Positions 6,507 to 13,181 of a DNA stretch of 14,973 nucleotides are shown piece by piece; position 1 is the stretch's first letter, and each line of letters begins with the position of its first letter. The position numbers and the translations under genes were made by a program. Origin of the DNA: Alphaproteobacteria bacterium (lineage in GTDB: Bacteria; Pseudomonadota; Alphaproteobacteria; Micavibrionales; UBA2020); the NCBI GenBank assembly GCA_020853455.1, contig JADYYV010000079.1:1-14973 (forward strand), given 5' to 3'. The notes beneath the pieces were generated by a model. It saw only the letters and a program-made list of their open reading frames with translations, did not search any database and was not told where the DNA came from.

Positions 6507-6641
6507 GTGAAACGTACTTACCAACCCAGCAAACTGGTCCGCAAGCGCCGCCATGGCTATCGCGCACGCATGGCAACCAAAAACGGCCAGAAGGTCGTTG
6601 CTGCACGCCGCGCCAAAGGCCGTAAAAAGCTGACCGCCTAA
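6507..6641 (+). CDS. rpmH: 50S ribosomal protein L34
   Basis: A 44-residue, highly basic protein of the large ribosomal subunit, too short to be noticed by many gene callers. It begins KRTYQPSKLVRKRRHGYRAR, the family signature, and ends GRKKLTA. The start is GTG (6507), with GGAG 8 nt upstream; no upstream ATG is in frame close by. Length and sequence are standard for L34. It is the first gene of the conserved rpmH-rnpA-yidD-yidC-yihA block, 15 bp before rnpA. Confidence 0.98.
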   Translation: MKRTYQPSKLVRKRRHGYRARMATKNGQKVVAARRAKGRKKLTA

Positions 6642-6656
6642 CCGGTATTTGCCCCC

Positions 6657-6998
6657 ATGTGCGCCGCCGTGACGATGATCAAGGCGTCGCCGGATTTCCA
6701 GCGCATCGCGCGGAACGGCAAAAGATGGTCCGGTTCCGCTTTTATCCTGCAGGTACTGAAGACTGATTCCCCCACTTTCCGCCTCGGCCTCACGGCCAGC
6801 CGCAAGGTGGGCAACGCCGTTGTGCGCAACCGCGCCAAGCGTCGCATCCGTGAAATGGTGCGCCTGCTTTTGAAATCCCGCACGCTGTCGGGCTTTGACC
6901 TTGTCATCATCTGCAAGACCGCCGCCAGCACCCATGATTTCGCCAGCATGACCGCCGATTTTGAAAAGGGGCTGATCGCGCTGAAGGTGGCGGAATGA
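6657..6998 (+). CDS. rnpA: Ribonuclease P protein component
   Basis: The basic protein subunit of RNase P, which assists the catalytic RNA in removing 5' leaders from tRNA precursors. It has 113 residues. The family signature lies at about 46-66: TASRKVGNAVVRNRAKRRIRE, with the RNR motif at 57-59. The N-terminal PDFQRIARNGKRWSG corresponds to the usual R.x.F....G..... substrate-binding face, and FDLVIICKTAA to the central strand. ATG 6657 is annotated; ATG 6675 (residue 7) would give a start closer to that of many homologues, and neither has a clear ribosome site. Its end overlaps the yidD start (ATGA). Confidence 0.95.
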   Translation: MCAAVTMIKASPDFQRIARNGKRWSGSAFILQVLKTDSPTFRLGLTASRKVGNAVVRNRAKRRIREMVRLLLKSRTLSGFDLVIICKTAASTHDFASMTADFEKGLIALKVAE

Positions 6999-7264
6999 CG
7001 GAGCCTTCCATCGCGGCGCGCGCGCTGCTGGGCCTGATCCGCCTCTACCAGTTCACCTTCTCGACGGTTATGGGAAAACAGTGCCGCTTTTATCCCAGCT
7101 GTTCCAACTATACCGCCGAAGCTATCCGCAAACACGGGGCGGGGAAGGGCGGCCTGCTTGGGATCCGGCGGATTTTGCGCTGCCATCCCGGCAATCCGGG
7201 CGGGCATGATCCGGTTCCCGATAAAATCTGTTCCCATACGGGCACTTGTGATAAAACCCCCTGA
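6995..7264 (+). CDS. yidD: Membrane protein insertion efficiency factor YidD
   Basis: An 89-residue member of the YidD family, a small membrane-associated protein that aids insertion of inner membrane proteins together with YidC. An amphipathic N-terminal helix (ARALLGLIRLYQFTFS) is followed by the hallmark CRFYPSCSNYTAEAI (30-44), the RILRCHP motif (59-65) and GGHDPVP (69-75). Cys30, Cys36 and Cys63 are the conserved cysteines; the tail has two additional ones (79 and 85). It starts within the rnpA stop (ATGA) and ends 31 bp before yidC, as expected in this operon. Confidence 0.96.
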   Translation: MTEPSIAARALLGLIRLYQFTFSTVMGKQCRFYPSCSNYTAEAIRKHGAGKGGLLGIRRILRCHPGNPGGHDPVPDKICSHTGTCDKTP

Positions 7265-7295
7265 CGATTCCGACAAAGACTGAAGGACAATATAA

Positions 7296-9164
7296 ATGGC
7301 TTTCCAACCCAACGACCCGAACGCAGCCCGCGACCGCGCCAATATGATGATGGCGGTCGTCATTTCGCTGTTCATCCTTCTGGGCTTCCATTTCTTTGTC
7401 GAGATGCCGCGCCAGGAAAAGGCCGCCGCCGCCGCGCGCGACAAGGCGCAGCAGGAAAAGAACGTCGATACGATGACGACGGGCGCGAAACCCGCAACCG
7501 CCACGCCCTCCGCAGCCGGCGACACGCCGGACGGCACGATCACCGCCGCCGCCAATGCCATCCGCATTCCGATCAGGGGCGCGCGCGTCTCGGGATCGTT
7601 TCCCACCACCGGCGGCCGCATCGACGACCTGACGCTGAACGAACATTGCGTGCATGTGGATGAAACCTGCAAGACCAACCCCAAGGCCGACCATGTCGCG
7701 CTGCTGACCAAGGACGACGCGCCGCAGCCCGCCTATATCGACAGCGGCTGGCTGGCGGAAGGCAATGCGAAAGTGCCGAACGAGCAGACCGTCTGGTCCA
7801 TCGCCCCCGGCAGCGCCGGCGAGCTTGGCACCGGCAAGGAACCCGTGAAGCTTTTCTGGGACAACGGCGAAGGCCTGCGCTTCGAGCGCGAGATCAGCAT
7901 CGACGAAAATTTCCTGTTCACCCTCAAGCAGTCCGTGCGCAACACCGGCACGGCCGAGGCGAAACTGCGCGCCTATCACGCGGTCGCGCGCCGCGGCGTG
8001 CCGCCCGATTTCACGGGCTTCTACACGCTGCATGAAGGCCCGATCGCCTACCTGAACAACAAGGAACACGCGCCCGGCTACAAGGACATCGCGGAGGGCC
8101 GCGCCGACTGGCTGCAGGTCGACAAGGCCAAGGGCTGGATCGGCATCACCGAAAAATACTGGATGGTCGCGCTGCTGCCCGACCCCGCGATGGAATTCAA
8201 GGCGCGCGCGGTCTGCAAACTGGGCAAGGACGACTGCGTGGGTGGTCTCGACAAAAAACTGCCGCAGCATTTCCAGACCGACATCCGCACCGACGAATTC
8301 ACGGTGGCGCCGGGCGGCACCGCGTCCGAAACCACTTACGTCTATGCGGGCGTGAAAAACCTCGACGTCATGCGCGCCTATCAGGACAAGTACAAGTTCG
8401 ACAAGCTGGAACTGGGCATCGATTTCGGCATTTATTATATCATCACCAAGCCGTTCTATTACATCCTGCATTACCTGTTCAAGGTGACGGGCAGCGTGGG
8501 GCTTGGCATCTTGCTGATGACCGTGATCGTGCGCCTGTTTGTATTCCCGCTGGCGTCGAAATCCTTCCGCTCGATGGCGAAGATGAAAGTCATCGCGCCG
8601 CGCCTGAAGGAACTGCAGGAGAAATACAAGGACGACAAGACCAAGCTGCAGACGGAAATCTACGAACTGTACCGCACCGAAAACGCCAACCCGTTTTCGG
8701 GCTGCTGGCCGATCATCGTGCAGATCCCGATCATCTTCGCGCTGTATAAAGTGATCCTGATCTCGGTCGATCTGCGCCATGCGCCGTTCTGGGGCTGGAT
8801 CCACGATCTGTCCGCGCCCGATCCGACATCGATCTTCAACCTGTTCGGCCTGATCCCGTGGACACCGCCCCATGCGCTGATGATCGGCGCGTGGCCGGTG
8901 CTGTTCTGCCTGACGATGGTCCTGCAAAAACGCATCACACCCCCGATGGCGGACGCGACGCAGGAACGCCTGCAGACCTGGTTCCCCTTCATCGCGACCG
9001 TGATGATGGCGCAGTTCGCGGTGGGCCTTATCATCTACTGGACATGGTCGAACGTGCTGTCGATCTTCCAGCAGTATTACATCTTGAAAAAGGTGGGTGG
9101 CGAAAACACCTCGCTCATCCGCGGTCACGCCGACCGCCGCAAGAAAAAAGCGAAGCCGGAATGA
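7296..9164 (+). CDS. yidC: Membrane protein insertase YidC (Oxa1 family)
   Basis: A 622-residue inner membrane insertase that works alone or with SecYEG. The order is typical of Gram-negative YidC: first membrane helix at about 20-35 (AVVISLFILLGFHFFV), an Ala/Lys-rich linker, a large periplasmic beta-sandwich domain (about 85-365, starting near IPIRGARVSGSFPTTGGRIDDLTL), then the conserved Oxa1 core. The core contains GLGILLMTVIVRLFVFPLASKS with the functionally important membrane Arg413, the cytoplasmic coiled-coil loop (KMKVIAPRLKELQEKYKDD), NPFSGCWPIIVQIPIIFALYKV, and final helices ending in NVLSIFQQYYILKK plus a basic tail (RRKKKAKPE). GAAGGA (7282-7287) lies 8 nt before the ATG. Its stop overlaps the yihA start. 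Confidence 0.98.
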   Translation: MAFQPNDPNAARDRANMMMAVVISLFILLGFHFFVEMPRQEKAAAAARDKAQQEKNVDTMTTGAKPATATPSAAGDTPDGTITAAANAIRIPIRGARVSGSFPTTGGRIDDLTLNEHCVHVDETCKTNPKADHVALLTKDDAPQPAYIDSGWLAEGNAKVPNEQTVWSIAPGSAGELGTGKEPVKLFWDNGEGLRFEREISIDENFLFTLKQSVRNTGTAEAKLRAYHAVARRGVPPDFTGFYTLHEGPIAYLNNKEHAPGYKDIAEGRADWLQVDKAKGWIGITEKYWMVALLPDPAMEFKARAVCKLGKDDCVGGLDKKLPQHFQTDIRTDEFTVAPGGTASETTYVYAGVKNLDVMRAYQDKYKFDKLELGIDFGIYYIITKPFYYILHYLFKVTGSVGLGILLMTVIVRLFVFPLASKSFRSMAKMKVIAPRLKELQEKYKDDKTKLQTEIYELYRTENANPFSGCWPIIVQIPIIFALYKVILISVDLRHAPFWGWIHDLSAPDPTSIFNLFGLIPWTPPHALMIGAWPVLFCLTMVLQKRITPPMADATQERLQTWFPFIATVMMAQFAVGLIIYWTWSNVLSIFQQYYILKKVGGENTSLIRGHADRRKKKAKPE

Positions 9165-9814
9165 CGCAGGGCTTCGTCTTCGACCCTGAATCGTTGAAGG
9201 CGGGGCAGCGCCTGTTCCAGCGCGAATGTAAATTCGTGGCGGGCATCGCCAATCATCAGGCGATGCCGCCCGATGACGGCATGCCCGAAATCGCCTTCGC
9301 CGGCAGGTCGAATGTCGGCAAATCCAGCCTCATCAACGCGGTCACGGGGCGCAAGGCGCTGGCGCGCGCATCCAAAACGCCCGGCCGTACGCAGCAGATC
9401 AACATGTTCGACATCGACGGGCAGTTCCGGCTGGTCGATCTGCCGGGCTATGGCTATGCCAAGGAATCCAAGGAAAAAATCGCGGCCTGGAACGGGCTGA
9501 TCTATGATTACTTACGCGAACGCCGCTCGTTGCGCCGCGTCTGCGTGCTGGTCGATTCACGCCACGGCATCATGCCCGCCGACCGCGAAAGCATGGAAGT
9601 GCTCGACCGCGCGGGCGTGCGTTACATCGTGGTACTGACAAAATCCGACAAGCCCAAGGCGGCCGAGCTTGCCGCGACCATCAAGACGGTCGAGGAAGAG
9701 CTCCGTGTGAAACACGTGGCCGCGCATCCGGTCGTCTTCACCACCAGCGCCGACAAAAACATGGGCATCGCCGAACTCCGCGCGATCCTTGTGCAGGCAA
9801 GCGCGCAGCCGTAA
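9161..9814 (+). CDS. yihA: Ribosome biogenesis GTP-binding protein YihA/EngB (YsxC)
   Basis: A 217-residue small GTPase needed for late 50S subunit assembly. All G motifs are present: G1 GRSNVGKS (48-55), G2 around TPGRTQ (73-78), G3 DLPGYG (93-98), G4 TKSD (160-163) and G5 TSA (195-197). The frame is open well upstream inside yidC, but ATG 9161 overlaps the yidC stop as ATGA, matches the usual family length and is therefore chosen. It is the last gene of the conserved block. In many alphaproteobacteria argB follows here; in this window a hipBA module follows instead. Transcription probably ends in the palindromic region starting at 9836. Confidence 0.97.
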   Translation: MTQGFVFDPESLKAGQRLFQRECKFVAGIANHQAMPPDDGMPEIAFAGRSNVGKSSLINAVTGRKALARASKTPGRTQQINMFDIDGQFRLVDLPGYGYAKESKEKIAAWNGLIYDYLRERRSLRRVCVLVDSRHGIMPADRESMEVLDRAGVRYIVVLTKSDKPKAAELAATIKTVEEELRVKHVAAHPVVFTTSADKNMGIAELRAILVQASAQP

Positions 9815-9835
9815 TCCGCTGCATTCCGACATTTA

Positions 9836-9853
9836 TATGCTATTTATCGCATA
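9836..9853. promoter_or_regulatory. HipB-type operator, site 1
   Basis: The 18-bp site is TATGCTATTTATCGCATA: TATGC-N8-GCATA. It starts 22 bp after the yihA stop and is the exact reverse complement of site 2. The E. coli HipB operator is TATCC-N8-GGATA, so this differs at one position per half-site. Confidence 0.82.
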
Positions 9854-9862
9854 AATTAATTT

Positions 9863-9880
9863 TATGCGATAAATAGCATA
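9863..9880. promoter_or_regulatory. HipB-type operator, site 2
   Basis: The 18-bp site is TATGCGATAAATAGCATA. It starts exactly 27 bp after site 1, separated by the 9-bp linker AATTAATTT. It is identical to site 3. Confidence 0.82.
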
Positions 9881-9889
9881 ATTTGTATT

Positions 9890-9907
9890 TATGCGATAAA
9901 TAGCATA
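9890..9907. promoter_or_regulatory. HipB-type operator, site 3
   Basis: Identical to site 2 and exactly 27 bp further on, with linker ATTTGTATT. It abuts the predicted -35 box (9908) of the hipBA promoter. Confidence 0.82.
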
Positions 9908-9936
9908 TTGTAATTTTATGCGTTTTATCGCATAAT
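9908..9936 (+). promoter_or_regulatory. Promoter of hipBA
   Basis: TTGTAA (9908-9913), a 17-bp spacer, and CATAAT (9931-9936). The -35 lies in the linker between sites 3 and 4, and the -10 overlaps the right half of site 4, so antitoxin binding would block polymerase. The predicted start near 9943 gives a very short leader carrying AGGAGA (9945-9950). Confidence 0.6.
9917..9934. promoter_or_regulatory. HipB-type operator, site 4
   Basis: The 18-bp site is TATGCGTTTTATCGCATA, exactly 27 bp after site 3. The half-sites are unchanged while the 8-bp centre differs from the other three sites, which supports the half-sites as the selected element. Confidence 0.8.
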
Positions 9937-9944
9937 CAGGTATT

Positions 9945-9950
9945 AGGAGA
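9945..9950 (+). promoter_or_regulatory. Ribosome-binding site of hipB
   Basis: AGGAGA, 7 nt before ATG 9958. It fixes the hipB start. Confidence 0.7.
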
Positions 9951-9957
9951 TTTTCGC

Positions 9958-10209
9958 ATGCATGACTTGGCACGATCCCCAAAACAAATAGGACAACTTA
10001 TCCAGCGGCATCGGGATGCGCAGGGCATGACTCAGGCGGTCCTCGCAAGCCGGACGGGAATGCGGCAGGAAATGGTCTCGCGGATCGAAGGCGGACATGA
10101 CGGCGCTAAAATAGGCACGATATGCGATCTGTTGGCGGCGCTGGGCCTTGAAATGACGATCGGCAAGCGATCCAAAAGTTCGCTGAACGACATCGCCGAC
10201 ATCTTCTGA
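9958..10209 (+). CDS. hipB: HipB-type antitoxin, XRE-family DNA-binding protein
   Basis: An 83-residue protein with one helix-turn-helix domain of the Cro/C1 (XRE) class: IGQLIQRHRDAQGMTQAVLASRTGMRQEMVSRIEGG (about 11-46) followed by TICDLLAALGLEMTI. In the family HipB dimers bind operators upstream of their own genes and hold the HipA kinase in an inactive complex. Gene position, size and the LGLEMTI segment (E. coli HipB has LELSMTL) fit that role. A short C-terminal tail ending ADIF could correspond to the region that contacts HipA in E. coli, which is inference. The gene is preceded by four palindromic operators and overlaps hipA by one base (TGATG). Confidence 0.9.
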   Translation: MHDLARSPKQIGQLIQRHRDAQGMTQAVLASRTGMRQEMVSRIEGGHDGAKIGTICDLLAALGLEMTIGKRSKSSLNDIADIF

Positions 10210-11540
10210 TGGGGCGGCGTAAAACTCACATACCTCTGAATGTCTTCATAAACGCCCGCCTCGCCGGGCGGCTGGAAAAGAATGCGGGCGGTGCCGTCTC
10301 TTTTCAATACGCGCAAAGCTGGCTGGAATGGCCCCCGCATTTTCCGGTGTCGCTGTCGCTGCCGCCCCGTTCCGCGCCTTATCGCGGCGAGGCGGTGGTG
10401 GCTGTCTTTGATAACTTGCTGCCTGACAACCCCGATGTGCGCCGACTGGTGGCGGAAAAAACCGGCGCACAGGGCACGGATTCATACAGCCTGCTGGAGC
10501 AGATCGGGCGCGACTGCGTCGGCGCCATGCAATTCATGGCGGAAGGCGAAGCCACGGACGCGCGCGCGCCTGTTGCGGGCAGCCCCGTCAGCGACCGGGA
10601 AATAGAAACCATTCTCGCCAACTTGTCGCGCGCTCCGCTGGGCATCGATACGGAACAGGAATTTCGCATTTCCGTGGCGGGCGCGCAGGAAAAGACCGCG
10701 CTGCTGTTCCATGAAGGACGCTGGATACGCCCCATCGGCACGACACCGACCACACATATCCTGAAGCCCCAGTTGGGCGAAATTCCCACGCCATGGGGAA
10801 TGATCGATTTGTCGAACAGCGTGGAAAACGAACATTACTGCCTGAAGCTGCTCGAGGGGTTCGGCTTGCGGGTCGCGAAGACCGATATCGCCACCTTCGG
10901 TGCGCGAAAGGTGCTTGTCGTGGAGCGTTTCGACCGCTACTGGCGCAGCGCCGACGAACTGATCCGGCTGCCGCAGGAGGATTGCTGCCAGGCGCTTTCA
11001 TATCCCCCCGGACGGAAATACGAGAACCAGCAGGGCCCGGGCATCATCGGCATATTGAAACTGCTGGGCGGCAGCGACGAACCGCTGCGCGATCAAAAGG
11101 ATTTTTTCAAAAGCCAGGTCGTCTTCTGGCTGATCGGCGCGACGGACGGCCACGGCAAGAATTTCAGCATCTTCCTGCGCCCGGGCGGACGTTTCGAATT
11201 AACGCCGTTCTATGACGTGCTCAGCGCACAGCCGGCTTTCGATGCGGGCGTCATTCCGCACAACAAATACAAACTGGCCATGTGCGTCGGCGAAAACCGC
11301 AAGTATGAAATCCAGCGCATACACGGCCGCCATTTCGTCGAAACGGCAAAACAGGCGGGGCTGGGAAAAGCGATTGTCAAAGAAGTATTAGAGGAAATAA
11401 GGCGCGATGCGCGGCCTGCCCTGGCCCATGCGCGCGGATTGATGCCGGAAAGCTTCCATGCCGGCATACATGAATCGATTGCTGCGGCAATCGCGCTGCG
11501 GCTGCCGCAGCTTGAGTCTGCAGATGCGGAGCTTGCTTAA
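10209..11540 (+). CDS. hipA: HipA toxin, serine/threonine protein kinase of the HipBA system
   Basis: A 443-residue protein, about the length of E. coli HipA (440), which induces persistence by phosphorylating glutamyl-tRNA synthetase GltX. The N-terminal couple_hipA domain (about 10-110) includes SLSLPP, FDNLLPDNPDVR and IGRDCVGAM. The kinase part contains ISVAGAQEKTALL (154-166) with Ser155 matching the autophosphorylated Ser150 of E. coli, TPTTHILKP, NEHYCLKLL, VVERFDR (237-243), LPQEDCCQ, GATDGHGKNFS (310-320) with catalytic Asp313 and Asn318, and TPFYD (332-336) with metal-binding Asp336. All key residues are present, so it appears active. ATG 10209 overlaps the hipB stop, giving coupled translation. 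The close similarity to the enterobacterial type suggests transfer, but this is not tested here. Confidence 0.95.
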   Translation: MGRRKTHIPLNVFINARLAGRLEKNAGGAVSFQYAQSWLEWPPHFPVSLSLPPRSAPYRGEAVVAVFDNLLPDNPDVRRLVAEKTGAQGTDSYSLLEQIGRDCVGAMQFMAEGEATDARAPVAGSPVSDREIETILANLSRAPLGIDTEQEFRISVAGAQEKTALLFHEGRWIRPIGTTPTTHILKPQLGEIPTPWGMIDLSNSVENEHYCLKLLEGFGLRVAKTDIATFGARKVLVVERFDRYWRSADELIRLPQEDCCQALSYPPGRKYENQQGPGIIGILKLLGGSDEPLRDQKDFFKSQVVFWLIGATDGHGKNFSIFLRPGGRFELTPFYDVLSAQPAFDAGVIPHNKYKLAMCVGENRKYEIQRIHGRHFVETAKQAGLGKAIVKEVLEEIRRDARPALAHARGLMPESFHAGIHESIAAAIALRLPQLESADAELA

Positions 11541-11545
11541 TTCAG

Positions 11546-11570
11546 GTCGCTTCCCTGCCTTTTCAGCGAC
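11546..11570 (+). terminator. Weak hairpin after hipA
   Basis: GTCGCT (11546-11551) pairs with AGCGAC (11565-11570) around a 13-nt loop, just after the hipA stop. There is no strong T-run after it, so termination here is doubtful. Confidence 0.25.
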
Positions 11571-11584
11571 TTATGCGCGGTATT

Positions 11585-11612
11585 TTGACACCCCATGCGA
11601 TTCTGCTAAACT
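11585..11612 (+). promoter_or_regulatory. Promoter of the small protein/vWA pair
   Basis: A perfect TTGACA (11585-11590), a 16-bp spacer and TAAACT (11607-11612) with a TGC just before it. The predicted start is near 11619, leaving a leader of about 28 nt. It separates the following genes from hipA. Confidence 0.5.
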
Positions 11613-11646
11613 CGGCCTATTGTTTAAAACATTTTTGGCAGGATGA

Positions 11647-11904
11647 ATGGCACTGAACACGGTGACCAACCAGTTCCTCGCCGCGCTGGGTGTGGAACAT
11701 GCCCTTGAACGCGCGACGGTGGCAGTACTCGCAGGGTTTCACCTGCAGCTTCTCAAGTTATATTGCGTGGAGGCGAAAATAGAACGGGCACGGCTGATGC
11801 GCCAGAACCCGCTCGATTATCAGGCCCTGCGCGCCATGGACCGCGAGCTGGAGGAGGTGGCGTGCCTGCTGCGTGATCTTGAAATGGAACAGCGGCTGGC
11901 TTGA
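11647..11904 (+). CDS. Small helical hypothetical protein
   Basis: An 85-residue protein that I do not recognise. It has no signal peptide or membrane helix of normal length. The sequence looks entirely alpha-helical: a moderately hydrophobic first half (FLAALGVEHALERATVAVLAGFHLQLLKLYCV) and a charged second half with heptad-like spacing (ELEEVACLLRDLEMEQRL), suggesting an oligomerising or partner-binding protein. Start ATG 11647 has AGGA (11640-11643) only 3 nt upstream, a little close. A -35/-10 pair lies upstream. The vWA gene starts 58 bp after its stop on the same strand, so joint transcription is likely but not certain. Confidence 0.65.
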   Translation: MALNTVTNQFLAALGVEHALERATVAVLAGFHLQLLKLYCVEAKIERARLMRQNPLDYQALRAMDRELEEVACLLRDLEMEQRLA

Positions 11905-11962
11905 CTTGGCCCGCGCGCCCGCCTAAAAATAACCATCATTTTACGAATAACGGCAGGCTGCC

Positions 11963-12889
11963 ATGCAGAACCGCGGCAAACCCGACGCGCGCGAAACGAT
12001 CGACGCGCTGCGCCAGCTGAAACAGCAATTCGACGCCGCCGCCGAAGGCAGCGAAAAATCCGCGCGCGTGGCGGCGGATGCGCTGTTGCTGGCGCCCGAG
12101 CTGGCGGATGACGCGTCGGCGTTGCGCCGCTATTTCAGCCGCCATGCCGAAGACCAGCGGCAGCTGGCAAAATCCGCAGATCGTATCGCGAAAAAACTGG
12201 AACAGGATGAAGCCAAGAAAGCCGCAGCCAAAAAGGCGCGTTTCCGCACGCGCACGGAATCTGTTGCGGCGCAGGTGAAAACCGCGCGGGCAGGGGTGAA
12301 GAAAAAATCCGTCGCCGTTTTCATCGACCGTTCCGGCAGCATCACGGCGAAACCGTTTTCGGCGGCGCTGGACGGCGCGGCGGTGCTGGATGCGCCGGTG
12401 TGTTTGTACGCGGGCGCGCGCGACGCGGAATGGGTGCGGGGAGATATCCTCGACCCCGATACGCGCAAGGCCCTGTTCAAAAGCGGCCCGTCGAGCGATT
12501 TCGCGCCCGCAGTCACGGAAATGATCAGGACCGCCGCCGTGAACAAGCTGAACGGCGAAGCCTCGCATTTCGTCGTGATTTCCGACGGCGGTTTCCACGA
12601 CTATCCGGCGGCGAAAAAAGAAATGGAAAAACTGCTGCGCGCGGGGCTGCGCGCGACGGTCGATTTCGTGATCTTCGGCCGCACCGATACCTCGATGCAG
12701 TTTTTGTCCGAACAGCTGGCGAAGGAATTCCCGACCCGCGTCCGCCACCACATCGTCAGCGGCCCCGCCTATTGGCAGGGCACGGAGGAAGACCTGTCGA
12801 AGGCGGTGCAGGAAACGGTGGCAGCCGCCATCGCGGCGCGGCTGAACCCGCCGCGTACGGCGAAGCCCAAGGCGCAACCCGCGCCGTAA
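11963..12889 (+). CDS. Cytoplasmic von Willebrand factor A (vWA) domain protein
   Basis: A 308-residue protein without export signal or membrane segment. Residues 1-110 are a charged helical region (coiled-coil-like, rich in Ala, Lys, Glu). From about 116 a vWA-like domain follows: VAVFIDRSGSITAK (117-130) has the metal-ion-dependent adhesion site pattern DxSxS (Asp122, Ser124, Ser126), SGPSSDFAPA (174-183) may give the third metal contact, and HFVVISDGGFHDYP (202-215) supplies the later Asp208. A Pro/Lys/Ala-rich tail ends the protein. Intracellular vWA proteins usually act in metal-dependent complex assembly, often with AAA+ ATPases, but none is nearby. ATG 11963 has GGCAGG 5 nt upstream. 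The target is unknown; the domain call is fairly safe. Confidence 0.82.
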   Translation: MQNRGKPDARETIDALRQLKQQFDAAAEGSEKSARVAADALLLAPELADDASALRRYFSRHAEDQRQLAKSADRIAKKLEQDEAKKAAAKKARFRTRTESVAAQVKTARAGVKKKSVAVFIDRSGSITAKPFSAALDGAAVLDAPVCLYAGARDAEWVRGDILDPDTRKALFKSGPSSDFAPAVTEMIRTAAVNKLNGEASHFVVISDGGFHDYPAAKKEMEKLLRAGLRATVDFVIFGRTDTSMQFLSEQLAKEFPTRVRHHIVSGPAYWQGTEEDLSKAVQETVAAAIAARLNPPRTAKPKAQPAP

Positions 12890-12895
12890 GAGGTT

Positions 12896-13012
12896 ATCCC
12901 CTTCTTCCTCTGGGAGAGGGCATCGTTGCAGGCATAACAGTGAAGTCCGGGTTTTCAACGAGGTCTGCAAAGTACTCCCTCTCCCAGCCCTCCCCCGAAG
13001 GGGAAGGGGGTA
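12896..13012. repeat. Palindromic intergenic element (REP/MITE-like)
   Basis: Perfect 11-bp arms CTGGGAGAGGG (12910-12920) and CCCTCTCCCAG (12977-12987) enclose a second matched pair, TTGCAG (12926-12931) and CTGCAA (12965-12970). Outside them, a C-rich block (12898-12908) pairs imperfectly with GGGGAAGGGGG (13000-13010), and a local CCCC-GAA-GGGG hairpin lies in the right arm. The whole could fold into one long cruciform. This resembles the G/C-run palindromes dispersed between genes in many proteobacterial genomes; only one copy is in this window, so the repeat status is inferred. Confidence 0.55.
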
Positions 13013-13152
13013 TGTGTTCTATGAAAACTAACCCCTTAAAATTGAACAGCCGCTCGCATCCGACCATCCCGCACCAATCCTGTCCCCGATAAACCCTTCA
13101 AAAACAACCGCCGTTCGCCATATTATGGCATATAAATTTTATTGCGCGGTGC

Positions 13153-13181
13153 TTCACAAGGCGAAAACACAGGTATATAAC
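13153..13181 (+). promoter_or_regulatory. Promoter of coxB-coxA
   Basis: TTCACA (13153-13158), a 17-bp spacer and TATAAC (13176-13181), each one mismatch from consensus. The predicted start is near 13188, which excludes the ATG at 13125 and supports a start at 13212 or 13230. Confidence 0.55.

Larger units (their letters stand above)
9836..9880 (+). terminator. Possible yihA terminator formed by operators 1 and 2
   Basis: Site 1 (9836-9853) and site 2 (9863-9880) are perfect 18-bp inverted repeats. AA/TT in the 9-bp linker extends this to about 20 bp with a 5-nt loop. The T-rich stretch ATTTGTATTT follows directly (9881-9890). An RNA crossing it from yihA could fold into a long AT-rich hairpin and terminate. 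This is inference; it is not a classic GC-rich terminator. Confidence 0.4.

Noticed and set aside
7122..9128. A 668-codon open frame on the minus strand across yidC
   Set aside because: It mirrors yidC codon structure in GC-rich DNA, its translation is rich in Arg, Gln, His and Asp without any recognisable domain, and yidC is certain on the other strand.
8858..9160. Upstream extension of yihA
   Set aside because: It lies within yidC in another frame. ATG 9161 overlaps the yidC stop and matches the family N-terminus.
9836..9934. CRISPR-like array
   Set aside because: The repeats are 18-bp palindromes with 9-bp linkers, far too short for spacers; they fit operators of the adjacent antitoxin gene.
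11963..12889. CoxE-like protein linked to the cox genes
   Set aside because: CoxE-type vWA proteins belong to CO dehydrogenase clusters with an AAA+ ATPase. The downstream genes here are cytochrome c oxidase, separated by 340 bp and their own promoter.
12400..13092. A 230-codon plus-strand frame overlapping the vWA gene and the intergenic region
   Set aside because: Its first two thirds are an Arg-rich shadow of the vWA gene, and the rest runs through the palindromic element.
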